DNA from: JAUWQU01 sp964605095
Lineage (GTDB): Bacteria; Planctomycetota; Phycisphaerae; SM23-33
DNA length: 19,613 nt
Direction: 5' to 3'
NCBI GenBank assembly: GCA_964605095.1
Contig: CAZSBS010000065.1
Location: 1-19,613 of the forward strand
The notes below the pieces were generated by a model. It was not told where the DNA came from. It made no database searches and saw nothing but the letters and a program-made list of their open reading frames with translations. Shown in pieces: positions 9,101 through 16,121 of this stretch; the first letter of the stretch is position 1; every line of letters starts with the position of its first letter. The position numbers and the translations under genes were made by a program.

Positions 9101-9656
9101 TGAAGCGGTTACCCCAGTAGCGGAACAGGATCCCCAGCATGAATCGCCGTTTCAGATCATAATGCAGCAGTTTTCCGCCCGAGAGGATCCCCATGTTCGC
9201 CACCAGAACCTGCCTCTTGCCTGACTTTCGGATTGCTGCGACCAGGTGGTCAATGCGCTCGATCCTTTCTGGTGCGAACCAGTCGGCGTTCTGTCGGTGT
9301 TCCGGGAGGACGCACCTGCGCACAAACTCATCGACCTCCCGGTTCCACTTGTTAAAGAGCGCGGAATTCGACGGCGTCAGCACCAGGACCTTCTGGTAGC
9401 AACCCTGCAGGTCGGGCTCCTTGCATCCTTTCCGCATGGCGGCAAGGATGGAGTAGGCCGTAGCCAGAGCGACGAAGGTCTTCCCCATGCCGACCTCGTC
9501 TGCCAGCACCTGGATTTCGAAGCGTTTCCTTGCGCTGGGATTAAAAAACCGCTCCAGGATCGCTTCTGTGGTCCTTTCCTGTCGGCGCGCGTCATTGGGG
9601 TCTTTGATGCGGGTCGTATCCTGGCCAAGATTGAAGTGGTTCGACCTGTGGATCAT
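6174..9656 (-). CDS. SNF2/RapA-type superfamily 2 helicase (ATP-dependent translocase)
   Basis: A 1160-aa protein with a complete SF2 core. Motif I is LADEVGMGKTFVA near residue 52, motif II IVDEAHNWKN near 292, motif III LLLTATPFQL near 325, and motifs V-VI are TTVGQEGIDLH and EQRTGRVDRIG near 1045. The long gap between the two RecA-like lobes (about 700 residues, including an acidic stretch EDEDSVGDAEDTG) is far larger than in plain SNF2 proteins. Large insertions of this kind are seen in defence-associated relatives such as DISARM DrmD. It probably moves on double-stranded DNA to detect or remodel a target for its nuclease partners. The ATG at 9656 is preceded by AAGGAGG and overlaps the stop of the PLD gene as ATGA, so the two are translationally coupled. 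Confidence 0.88.
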   Translation of the reverse strand: MIHRSNHFNLGQDTTRIKDPNDARRQERTTEAILERFFNPSARKRFEIQVLADEVGMGKTFVALATAYSILAAMRKGCKEPDLQGCYQKVLVLTPSNSALFNKWNREVDEFVRRCVLPEHRQNADWFAPERIERIDHLVAAIRKSGKRQVLVANMGILSGGKLLHYDLKRRFMLGILFRYWGNRFRVDARERLLRGAPAGWPTNPRSLTRIDEWEAERLLFNEDELLAAVNDFDRKFGNIDDLLEICKEVSKPYAKDRASKFGTKGIDGRLTRIYRWCTLRLIRQAFPLLIVDEAHNWKNGPSSGANGFRTFETDIAPHVRRALLLTATPFQLRPEEMLEILKVSDYIMPCPTQRDSAVRCEKLIEYREEVVRPVLWNSEQASKRFTKAWARLPQRLKTDDLMNVWMYPSLCSARQQLRQLAKGDGVVSKQDGHLQRIVNGALAGIDPDLRQLMREALLLYAYNCDLSTEMGNLVIRHRRGTDHRLFRVGMEYTQPQARIAARADSHLLHYAPGLDVRGNGELPHYILMRCVSEMKKGKGRSSLGSALTGCYSTLLHSAEGRDVKKRLKDSAVGQVYLDLLMGMVTEDQDEDHPKVRQVVDAVLERWRGGEKVLVFCFRVNTAERLRAIIDKRIRLELDQRRKACLGGGNALRTLRGRLTGRERDLIGLGLDRLLWSLIWLGRAKDEANGLPGPEQFRLNDDDLLELAKLSRAFGVDLRGERIDRVFLNRATECVLARRFLKQLSPSGPFGRLLKEMAKLSWVSHPYGLEDEDSVGDAEDTGSAGTQTEERTSFDERGVHHVYEYDADDDRLREKDRALAKDLAATRDRARKQGQVALLDAYAEAPSLWLGPKPIEQWQSATAPSSKTIQAIHDHLWPLSEQNGEFDWVSRLLVFQALRRALLRESVLLRLLPDRSEREESGWGELLVEAFYGQIRDQRESMADRIAVFVEDLRASSGSLSDPEDLYSARYALYDATHLRDQQFVAIAKGGGGGKFLQARERIFNGFNTPLLPEILICTTVGQEGIDLHRHCRHVIHYDLAWNPATLEQRTGRVDRIGSKTFRERSLTSESDKPFLEVGVPFLAGTYDERMYEELRLRAQTFEVLTGGDFAAENAEGRDDVADAEGKEANLSVIPLPPQMLDQLRVDLQVWKPECPQPAE

Positions 9657-11785
9657 TTGCACGCCTCCTTCCCTGCGAAGCACTGGCGGACATGCGCCTC
9701 GTACCGTTGGAAGGCGCTGCCGGCTCGGAAGTCCTCGGCATGCTCTTCGCGAAGCCGCCCCAGGAACTGCCCGATTTCCCCGCTCGCCTTGTTGAGGACC
9801 TCGGCCCAGGCATCGTGGAGCTTGGGCACCACGGGGTGGCTTCTAGCCGACTCGATGCAGGCGAGGATTTCCACCAGTTGGAAGCCCGCGGCAGTCGGTG
9901 CGCGGGAACCTTCCTTGACGGCGGACATGACTGTCCTGGCCAGCGATACCGGGCTTACTGGCCCCAGCACGGCCAATCGCATGGCCGGCTCCGATTGGCA
10001 GGCTTCCCGCAGATCTTCGCGGATGCCGGACAGGGCCTCGACGAACTCCCGGATCTGGTAAGATTGGATCTTTGACGTGTCCACCTCTGAGCCCTGCGGC
10101 TTAGGCGGAGTGTCGTCCTGATTCTCGATTGCGGGTGCATCCGGGTCTGGAAACAGGTCCTCCCAGCGGATCCGCCCCTGGTAGTAGGCAACGAGGTGCT
10201 CTTCCAAGAGGTTTGGAGAACCGGGGCTTATGGGCAGGCTCGCACGAGCCGACGGATCCACGTTAATCGGAATGGACCGTCCCTCCGAGCATCGCCACCA
10301 CTTGACCAGCACTTCCTGGTCGATCAGCAGGCGTGTGAGTGTCTTGCCTTCTAATGGCACACACCCTCCATTGGGTGGGTCTGAAGGCGCATCGGTTGAG
10401 GATACCAGCGTCACGGCCGGCGAATCATCTTTCTGCACTATGCCTACCGACCACGTTCCCTCAACTGCGCCAGGTTGCAGGAGGAGTTGCAATGCCAGCT
10501 CTTCCTCATGGCCAGGCACAGGAGACAGCCTCAAGTCGGCGATGAAATCCGGCCAGGGCTCCTCTTCGGCCAGTGCTTCAGGATCTTTCAACTCTTCCGG
10601 CCTCCCTCGTCCAAGCTCTATAGGCGGGCCAATTGTGGAAGGAAGTAGATCTTGAAGCTCTGCCCGTCGTCGGCCAGTCCGCTTAAGAATCATGCCGGCT
10701 TCGATGTTTGCCAACGCGGGATCAGCCAGGAAGCCCCAGCCCTTGTGGGTGAAGTTGGCCGAGCCCGCATAGGACAGGGCCGTGTCGCAGCCCTCCAGAA
10801 GCACCAGCTTGGCGTGCAGAGGCCGCGTTCCAAGGAAATCATCCCTCATGTCGACTTCTTCAGGCAGAACCTTGGGGTCGACGGCCTCGGCATAAGCCTT
10901 CGCCCGGTATTCGGATAAGTTACATGTGGCGTAGGATGCCGGCAGGCGGGGCAGATAGGCGCCTTGGCTGTCCTTGAATACTTCGGTCAGGAGGCGGACG
11001 ACGGGAGTAGCATCCAGGGCTTCTCTTCGGGCCAGCTCTTGAAGAAGCTTGTGAACCGGGCTGCCAGAATCGGCTTCCGACCAGAACGGTGAGACGATCG
11101 CGATCTTCCTGACCTTTTCGCCCGCAGGCCAACGGCCCAGGAAATCCTGCCAGAGCGGCATCCTGCCCCCGCTCCATGCGAAGGAATTCTCGTTGTCGTC
11201 CTTTCCCTCGCTCCATCCTTCGATCTCCGTTATCGCCTTGGCGAGGACGTCCATAGCACTTCTTGTCAGCCGGGGCGACAGGATCTCCTGCATGCCTCGA
11301 AGGGCGGAGAGCATCAGAGAACAGTGATTACGTTGCTTGGCCGAGGCCGCCAAAGCGATCGCGACTTCCCTGTTGGACCGGTAGCCTGGCTCCGTCAGGT
11401 TGGCGCTACCTGCGATAAGCTGCACCATCCGTTCACGCAGGACGACCAGAACCTTGGCATGGAGCTTCTGTCGACCGCGGCCAGCCAAAGGCAACACCTC
11501 AACCCGTAGTGATCTGGGCCGGCCCTTGTACTGACCGGGCTCCAGCACCACGGTAGCGGAGTCCATCATTTGAAGGCGTCTTTCTATCGCGATCCTGGTC
11601 GTCCAGCCACGGTCATCCCAGGACCCCAGACCAAGGAGGGCAGGGAGGAAATCAACATCGAAGAAATCTGTCTGAAGGTTATACGTCGTTGCCACGAGGC
11701 CGAGGATCGGGTCGTTCTGGGCTTCGGTGGGAGGCGAAATCCAGTCGAGCAACCGCCGTTCTGCAACAGAATTGGAGGTGCTCAT
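9653..11785 (-). CDS. Phospholipase D-like protein with two HKD-type repeats, likely nuclease
   Basis: A 710-aa protein. The first repeat has KLHAK near residue 107, GSANLTEPGY near 125 and NREVAI; the second has PLHAK near 322, GSANFTHKGW near 340 and NIEAGM. These pair into one active site in PLD-family nucleases. Both HxK motifs and both GSAN motifs are intact, but the aspartate normally 7 residues after each histidine is Leu in the first copy and Glu in the second. The C-terminal 300 residues have no domain I recognise. PLD nucleases accompany helicases in DISARM and other defence systems, so a nuclease role with the SNF2 partner is the likely job. The ATG at 11785 overlaps the preceding TGA by four bases, and the stop overlaps the next start. 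Confidence 0.83.
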   Translation of the reverse strand: MSTSNSVAERRLLDWISPPTEAQNDPILGLVATTYNLQTDFFDVDFLPALLGLGSWDDRGWTTRIAIERRLQMMDSATVVLEPGQYKGRPRSLRVEVLPLAGRGRQKLHAKVLVVLRERMVQLIAGSANLTEPGYRSNREVAIALAASAKQRNHCSLMLSALRGMQEILSPRLTRSAMDVLAKAITEIEGWSEGKDDNENSFAWSGGRMPLWQDFLGRWPAGEKVRKIAIVSPFWSEADSGSPVHKLLQELARREALDATPVVRLLTEVFKDSQGAYLPRLPASYATCNLSEYRAKAYAEAVDPKVLPEEVDMRDDFLGTRPLHAKLVLLEGCDTALSYAGSANFTHKGWGFLADPALANIEAGMILKRTGRRRAELQDLLPSTIGPPIELGRGRPEELKDPEALAEEEPWPDFIADLRLSPVPGHEEELALQLLLQPGAVEGTWSVGIVQKDDSPAVTLVSSTDAPSDPPNGGCVPLEGKTLTRLLIDQEVLVKWWRCSEGRSIPINVDPSARASLPISPGSPNLLEEHLVAYYQGRIRWEDLFPDPDAPAIENQDDTPPKPQGSEVDTSKIQSYQIREFVEALSGIREDLREACQSEPAMRLAVLGPVSPVSLARTVMSAVKEGSRAPTAAGFQLVEILACIESARSHPVVPKLHDAWAEVLNKASGEIGQFLGRLREEHAEDFRAGSAFQRYEAHVRQCFAGKEACK

Positions 11786-13116
11786 GCCATTCTCCCTGCT
11801 TCAATGAGGGCGTCGGCCGACGAAAGGCGGTAGGGATGAGCGGCGATGTCATCGACTGTCGTGGCTTCACGATTAAGACCGCCCACGCGGGCCGTGGTTA
11901 GTCGAATATGCCCGTCCCTATTCTCGACCCAGGGCATCTTGCGGCGGCCCTTGTCGAACTTTCCATGCTGTACGTCAGTGTGCCGTTTCAGCATGGCCAT
12001 CGCCAGTTCATCCGCATGCTCGCATGCCTGGACGGCCTCCTTGAGGAAGGCGCGAATATCGTTGAGGCGGTCCAGGCCTTGCCGAAACGCCTCGGTGTCC
12101 GGCGAATCAAGGATTTGCTGCAGACGCGAGACGCTAGGCGGGAGATGTTCTGCAACGTGCTCAAAGACGTCATCCGTGCGAAGGTCGGCAAGCGGCACGG
12201 CCCCTGCGGGGTGCTGCCGGCAGAGCCAGAGAATCCTCTCGAAACCAAGTTGCACCAGGCGGTAGCATCCCTCGTAGCTGCAGATAGCCGCGGTCGCCTC
12301 CCGGAGGTCGGCATTCTCAGAGGTGCTCTCCAGAGCCCTTGTGATTCGGCCCATTCGTGCGATTTCCGTGTCTGATTCATTCTTGTAAGGGTTTCTTTCA
12401 AGCACGTCGACCATGCGGGATCGCACCGGATTCATGTTCAGGCATTCATACAGGCACTTGGCCTCGTCCCGAGTTACCTGCCCGGTGACGTGGGCTTCTG
12501 CGCCCCATTTCACCAGGGTGGTCAAGGGGATGTCTACGTCTTCTTCCTGCACGGCCTTGCGGAGCTTGGCCGGCATTCTGGTTCCTTTAATGAAGGCCTC
12601 GCCAAGCTGTTCGCCAAGGGCCGGGGACAGGGAAAGGCTTCGACGCTCTAGCAGCCGCATGCCGTCCGCGACATTGCCGTACATGCCGATGACCCCGTAT
12701 TGCATCTGTCGAGAGAGGAGCCGGTAGTCAGCTCTTGCCTTGCTGGCTCCACGCTCTAGAAGCTCGTTTGCGTACCGGGTGGCATAGGTTACGCCCCGTA
12801 TCCCGGAAGATGGAAGGTCATCATCACCTTCTTCCCTGGACGCCAGGATATTGGCAAGGGCCCACACCCTCTCGGCCCGCAGGACCGCATCGAGACGGCA
12901 TCGGTACTGGGATTGCGGCGACATATCATCTCGAACGTCAGCCAGAAACACCCCAGCGCACAGTAAGCCGAAGTACCTGGGGCGGCTGGCAACATTTGTG
13001 AGGCCCGGCAGGATCTTATCCGCCAGGAACAGGTACCCCCGCTCGAACCCCATCGGGTCGATACTGCCGCCTGGCAGGTCCGAGGGGTCGTAGGCTGTAA
13101 GGAACGCCTTCAGCAT
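11782..13116 (-). CDS. Unknown protein, first gene of the helicase/nuclease operon
   Basis: A 444-aa protein, mostly helical by composition, with no catalytic motif that I recognise. The N-terminus reads YDPSDLPGGSIDPMGFERGY, then LPGLTNVASRPRYFGLLCAG; the last residues are YRLSSADALIEAGRMA. The layout of an LPG-like turn, an R-x-RYF segment and a C-terminal YR-helix faintly recalls DUF6361 proteins, which is only a memory-based hint. The start at 13116 is chosen because GAGGAG lies about 10 nt upstream; an upstream ATG at 13185 has no good site. It is the promoter-proximal gene and is coupled to the PLD gene by ATGA. By position it may be the recognition or scaffold subunit of the system, but this is inference. 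Confidence 0.8.
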   Translation of the reverse strand: MLKAFLTAYDPSDLPGGSIDPMGFERGYLFLADKILPGLTNVASRPRYFGLLCAGVFLADVRDDMSPQSQYRCRLDAVLRAERVWALANILASREEGDDDLPSSGIRGVTYATRYANELLERGASKARADYRLLSRQMQYGVIGMYGNVADGMRLLERRSLSLSPALGEQLGEAFIKGTRMPAKLRKAVQEEDVDIPLTTLVKWGAEAHVTGQVTRDEAKCLYECLNMNPVRSRMVDVLERNPYKNESDTEIARMGRITRALESTSENADLREATAAICSYEGCYRLVQLGFERILWLCRQHPAGAVPLADLRTDDVFEHVAEHLPPSVSRLQQILDSPDTEAFRQGLDRLNDIRAFLKEAVQACEHADELAMAMLKRHTDVQHGKFDKGRRKMPWVENRDGHIRLTTARVGGLNREATTVDDIAAHPYRLSSADALIEAGRMA

Positions 13117-13256
13117 GCAGCGGTTCTCCTCGTTTCTCTGGATGATCTTGGTCTTAGCCTCGGGCCAATGGCATGTAATCCGCATCGGTTGCCCAAGTCC
13201 AAGGGGCCGTCTGGTTCACCTTCCAGGCCGCTCTCCACCGAAGAAGCAGGAATTGA

Positions 13257-13283
13257 CGACGGGTAGGGCGCGGCGCCCCGTCG
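13257..13283 (-). other. GC-rich hairpin in the leader of the helicase/nuclease operon
   Basis: Perfect 7-bp arms, CGACGGG at 13257-13263 and CCCGTCG at 13277-13283, enclose a 13-nt GC-rich loop that can pair further (GGGCG with CGCCC as an alternative fold). It lies between the promoter at 13311-13338 and the first start codon at 13116, so it would be within a leader of about 190 nt. There is no U-run after it, so it is not a normal intrinsic terminator. It could be an mRNA-stabilising or regulatory structure, or a protein-binding site. Confidence 0.4.
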
Positions 13284-13310
13284 ACTCACCCGACACCGCA
13301 TAATTTAACC

Positions 13311-13338
13311 ATTATCTCCGAAGAGCCAACAGCGTCAA
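13311..13338 (-). promoter_or_regulatory. Sigma70-like promoter of the helicase/nuclease operon
   Basis: On the minus strand a -35 TTGACG (13333-13338) and a -10 GATAAT (13311-13316) are separated by 16 nt, each one base from consensus. It faces the 11782-13116 gene and is the best housekeeping-type promoter in the window. The surrounding AT-rich patch (13298-13316) stands out from the GC-rich background. It does not carry the TGACA-N5-TGTCA operator found at promoters A, B and C, so the operon may be expressed independently of the WYL regulators. Confidence 0.6.
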
Positions 13339-13380
13339 GGTCTGTAAAGCTGGTTCCTATAGGGGGCTTTGATTGCTTCT

Positions 13381-13629
13381 TCAGACGCGACACCGGGGAA
13401 GATGCAGACGCAGCACGTTAATCGCCCGGACGAAATCGCTGTGCGGCCCATCGGTTTCCAGGCAGACCCCAATATCGCCTACGCTAAGTCGAACGACCAC
13501 TATGCCGTCCCGGGGTGCTGCCTCGATAGAGCAGCCTCCTGAGACATCCAGCGAGACCCGATGGACAGGGCTGCCTTCTTTTCCGGTGCGTTCGACGCGG
13601 ACGTCGATGGTGCTTTCATTCCTTGCCAT
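13381..13629 (-). CDS. Small hypothetical protein (82 aa)
   Basis: An 82-residue ORF starting MARNESTIDVRVERTGKEGS, soluble, with alternating hydrophobic/charged residues (IDVRVERT, GIVVVRLSVGDIGV) that suggest a small beta-rich fold. GAAGGA lies about 10 nt upstream of the ATG at 13629; an alternative start at 13671 has no obvious site. It lies between the terminator of the DUF6569 gene and the helicase-operon promoter, on the same strand as both. I recognise no family. It may be expressed by read-through or a promoter I cannot see. That it is a real gene rests on the ribosome-binding site and its filling an otherwise empty gap. Confidence 0.45.
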   Translation of the reverse strand: MARNESTIDVRVERTGKEGSPVHRVSLDVSGGCSIEAAPRDGIVVVRLSVGDIGVCLETDGPHSDFVRAINVLRLHLPRCRV

Positions 13630-13710
13630 GAGCGGCGGTTCCTTCTCGTTCGGATGATCGGTCAGATCCATTCGGCCTTTGCCCCAGCCGTCCGTGGCGA
13701 GGAAGGAATA

Positions 13711-13744
13711 GCCCGGCGCCGCCCCCCGATGGACGGCGCCGGGC
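13711..13744 (-). terminator. Strong intrinsic-type terminator after the DUF6569 gene
   Basis: An 11-bp perfect GC-rich stem, GCCCGGCGCCG at 13711-13721 and CGGCGCCGGGC at 13734-13744, with a 12-nt loop, begins 10 nt after the DUF6569 stop codon. On the minus strand it is followed by a moderately T-rich stretch (TATTCCTTCC). It should end transcripts of the ADP-ribose module and separate them from the helicase/nuclease operon. Confidence 0.75.
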
Positions 13745-13754
13745 AGTCAAACTG

Positions 13755-14849
13755 CTAATAGACGATTTCGCCGTCTGGGGGATTCCCGCCCCGGTGTGGC
13801 CGGCGACGCGACGGCGGGAGAATCGATGGGCCAGGGGCCGTGTCGCGGTCGCGTGAATCGTTCGGGAAGGCGCTCAGGTGGACGCAGACCTTCGGTATTG
13901 AATCGATGGGGGTGCTTTCCGCCTTGGCTGGCACGATCAAGGCCTGGCCCAGGATATCCGGGGCCTCGAATCGCCAGTCTTCGCCCATGCCCACCGACGG
14001 GCATGCGACGCAGGGCACTTGGCCTAGATGCTCCAGCAGGGCACCGGTGCCCTTGGCGGTGAACGCCTTGGATCTTCCGGACGCCTTGGTACTCGCCCGG
14101 CGTGAAATCGCGTCCATCGCATAGCCGGTGACCAGTCGCGGCCAGACCTGCTCCATCGTCTGGGCCTTGTCGAACAGGTCGATTGCCACGAATCGCCCGT
14201 CAATGGCCGCAATCACGCCGCATGCCTCCGCAGGATAGCTTAGGGCCTCGACATACGCGTTGAGCGAGTTCTGGTTCTGCTCGACCACGTCGTGCATGGC
14301 CATGGTGGGCGATGGGCTTTGCAGGCAGGCTGCGCGCTCGGCAACATCGTCCCAGACGGCCCCCTGATCACTCATGGCCTGGCCCACGGCCAGCAGGCTT
14401 CGGCTCACGTCGCGGCTCTTGCGGGCCCGCAGCCCGGCGGGGGAGTAGCTGCCAGATGCGAACTCGTGCGACACGTGCCGCCACCGGCCCTGCTCGACGC
14501 ACGAGACGGGGATCTTCGTCTTGGACTTGGCCGGCAGGAGCACGCTCGTGTTGAGGATGCGGTTTTGCTTGGCCCCGACCAACTCCTCTCCATCCAAGAG
14601 CAGGATCATGCTCTGCGCCTTGTTGGTCGCCAGGAGCTCCGGCACGCTGCCGGATTCGCTGATCTCGGTGATTTCCAGCGTGCCGGCCCCGATGGCCTCA
14701 GTGGCCAGCATGTACTGGAGACGTTCTTGCCGTGGCCCCCGAAGCGGCACGAGTGTCAGATTCGCATGGCCGATCGGGTCGCCCACTTGGAGCGCCTCGA
14801 CGAACGGCCGGAGTGCCTGGTCTTTCGAGGTTTTCTTTGAAGGTCGCAT
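13755..14849 (-). CDS. DUF6569 (ARPP-1) family protein
   Basis: A 364-aa protein starting MRPSKKTSKDQALRPFVEAL, with AAAGGA just upstream of the ATG at 14849. Typical DUF6569 segments are visible: GDPIGHANLTLVPL near the N-terminus, then LLLDGEELVGAKQNRILNTS and VPVSCVE-like IPVSCVEQGRWR, followed by a conserved RKSRDVSRSLL helix. The Pfam name of the family, as I recall it, is ARPP-1, for ADP-ribosylglycohydrolase- and rhodanese/phosphatase-associated protein. This neighbourhood fits exactly, with the phosphatase-glycohydrolase fusion two genes upstream. The biochemical activity is unknown; the conserved cysteine in IPVSCVEQ and the D-G-E-E motif are candidate functional residues. The gene has its own promoter/operator (14899-14930) and a strong terminator. 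Confidence 0.85.
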   Translation of the reverse strand: MRPSKKTSKDQALRPFVEALQVGDPIGHANLTLVPLRGPRQERLQYMLATEAIGAGTLEITEISESGSVPELLATNKAQSMILLLDGEELVGAKQNRILNTSVLLPAKSKTKIPVSCVEQGRWRHVSHEFASGSYSPAGLRARKSRDVSRSLLAVGQAMSDQGAVWDDVAERAACLQSPSPTMAMHDVVEQNQNSLNAYVEALSYPAEACGVIAAIDGRFVAIDLFDKAQTMEQVWPRLVTGYAMDAISRRASTKASGRSKAFTAKGTGALLEHLGQVPCVACPSVGMGEDWRFEAPDILGQALIVPAKAESTPIDSIPKVCVHLSAFPNDSRDRDTAPGPSILPPSRRRPHRGGNPPDGEIVY

Positions 14850-14898
14850 ATTGATCCTTTCTTTGATGCCTGAAGGCTTCTGGCCTTCATCTGAGACT

Positions 14899-14930
14899 AC
14901 TATCCGCCATGGGTATGACAGCCGTGGTCG
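14899..14930 (-). promoter_or_regulatory. Promoter/operator B of the DUF6569 gene
   Basis: TGACA-N5-GGTCG at 14916-14930 with a -10-like GATAGT (minus strand, 14899-14904), again 11 nt apart as in site A. On the minus strand it reads TGCGACCACGGCTGTCATAC, sharing CTGTCATACCCA with site A and TGCGACC with site C. The -10 lies 49 nt before the start codon. The fixed geometry suggests one DNA-binding protein, most simply one of the WYL regulators. Confidence 0.6.
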
Positions 14931-14934
14931 CAGC

Positions 14935-14946
14935 CGGGCGGGAATT
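14935..14946 (+). repeat. 12-bp element, copy 1
   Basis: CGGGCGGGAATT, identical to 16173-16184. Both copies flank operator sites (B and C) on the side away from the gene they control. The distance to TGACA is 19 nt here and 34 nt at the other copy; the extra 15 nt there correspond to a small hairpin. Confidence 0.45.
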
Positions 14947-14962
14947 CTGCGGACAATTCCCG
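14939..14962 (-). terminator. Hairpin after the YbjN-like gene (possible terminator or attenuator)
   Basis: Perfect 8-bp inverted repeat CGGGAATT (14939-14946) and AATTCCCG (14955-14962) with an 8-nt loop, 15 nt after the YbjN-like stop codon. No U-run follows, so it would be a weak terminator. Its left arm lies inside the 12-bp element CGGGCGGGAATT, repeated at 16173-16184. Confidence 0.35.
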
Positions 14963-14977
14963 GGCCGCCTCCAAGAA

Positions 14978-16075
14978 CTATTCCAGCGGCACGTCCTTTT
15001 CCCACGAAGGCCCGTCGAAAGACGAGGCCGACACCAGCAGCTTGTCGCCTGGCCTCAGCCCCCACACTTCGTAGAACAGGTAGGCCGCATCTTCTGCCGC
15101 TTCCCGCTCATCGCCGTAGATATACTTCTTGCCGACCGGGTCGAACGTCACCAGATCGCTGACATCAGTGGTCACTCCGGCATCGGGCCGTTCGGCCTCG
15201 CGGTAGAAGCCGCGCCGCTCTCGCACAACCCTCTCGGCGTCAGCGGGGCGGATGTTGGTATTCGGAACGTCGATGGCGAACCACTTCTTCTTGAAGCAGA
15301 ACTGCACCATCGGCGGGTTTTGCGGCCTGTCGCCCCTCGGGCCCGGGATGCGGGAATCCTGCGGCCGGGCAAAGGACATGAAGCACGACGGCTGGCCTTC
15401 GCCGTGGGCCCGACTCTCCATCAGTTTCAGGTACCGTTCGAACTGGGCGATACGCCCCGCCCTGGAAACCAGCAACTTGCGCGACCTGGCAACAACCGGC
15501 CTTACTCCGCCAATTATGGCGATACCCTTGCCGGCGCGGCTGTCAGCACGTGTGCGATCTTCCTGGTCATCCTGCCCGCCCTGGTCATCGCCAGCATCGT
15601 CATCCTTGCCAGCCTTGGCCTCTCTCGGCCGCTCGGCCTTCCTGATCGCCGCCTTCGGCGTTCCCTTGCCGTAGATCACCGCCATCAGGCCCGGCAGGTA
15701 CCGATCCATGGATGAGAAGTTGGCGAACGCCACCCGCCTGATCAGTTCCGCCGTGGGCCTGACGCCGCAGAGGAACATGCTGGTCCGAAAGCAGACCTGA
15801 CCGTCGGCGTAGTCCATCTCGAAGTTGCCAACCCGCATGTTGTAGTTGGCCCGCGTGAGGTACTCCGCGGCCGCCGGCCTTCGCTGGGCGGGCACGCTGA
15901 CCGGGCTGATGGAATGCCCGGCGAAGAACGAATCATCCTCTTCCCACTGTGCCAGCCACAACCACTGGCCCGCCTCCCCGGGCACGATGACCTCGTACCG
16001 CGTCGGAGTCCTTTCCTGCCATCGCCAGTCCATCGACTTCAGAAATCCCCGCACTGCCTTGGCTACCTTTGACAT
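14978..16075 (-). CDS. YbjN-like domain protein with an unknown C-terminal domain
   Basis: A 365-aa protein from the ATG at 16075 with AAGGAG upstream. Residues 1-140 resemble YbjN (tetraspanning type III chaperone-like fold): LKSMDWRWQERTPTRYEVIV, then LTRANYNMRVGNFEMDYADG and a helix ending FSSMDRYLPGLMAVIYG. A hydrophilic acidic linker (about 160-185, DDDAGDDQGGQDDQED) leads to a second part with WFAIDVPNTNIRPADAERVV and GKKYIYGDEREAAEDAAYLF, which I cannot assign. YbjN-like folds act as adaptors or chaperones in several systems. Here it sits between the WYL regulator and the DUF6569 gene, each with its own copy of the shared operator. A reading frame extension to 16426 would run into the WYL gene and has no support. 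Role: possible adaptor of the ADP-ribose module. Confidence 0.7.
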   Translation of the reverse strand: MSKVAKAVRGFLKSMDWRWQERTPTRYEVIVPGEAGQWLWLAQWEEDDSFFAGHSISPVSVPAQRRPAAAEYLTRANYNMRVGNFEMDYADGQVCFRTSMFLCGVRPTAELIRRVAFANFSSMDRYLPGLMAVIYGKGTPKAAIRKAERPREAKAGKDDDAGDDQGGQDDQEDRTRADSRAGKGIAIIGGVRPVVARSRKLLVSRAGRIAQFERYLKLMESRAHGEGQPSCFMSFARPQDSRIPGPRGDRPQNPPMVQFCFKKKWFAIDVPNTNIRPADAERVVRERRGFYREAERPDAGVTTDVSDLVTFDPVGKKYIYGDEREAAEDAAYLFYEVWGLRPGDKLLVSASSFDGPSWEKDVPLE

Positions 16076-16121
16076 TGCTGTCTCCTTCGATTTTGGGGGC
16101 CTTTTCGATCCCACAGGAGAC

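Noticed and set aside
2711..11785. Mokosh-type defence (UPF1-like helicase plus PLD)
   Set aside because: The partners superficially fit, but here the helicase is joined to TM0106 and RNase H-like domains, and SNF2 and 444-aa genes are added; I cannot support the name.
2711..13116. DISARM system
   Set aside because: SNF2 helicase plus PLD protein recall DrmD and DrmC, but there is no DNA methyltransferase, no DUF1998 (DrmB) and no DrmA-type helicase in the window.
13336..13380. Palindrome CCTATAGG with flanking AAAGC/GCTTT near 13345-13370 as a terminator of the small ORF
   Set aside because: Stem pairing is short and interrupted and no U-run follows on the minus strand.
14850..15065. N-terminal extension of the DUF6569 protein
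   Set aside because: It would overlap the YbjN-like gene and promoter B; the ATG at 14849 has AAAGGA and begins the family-like sequence.
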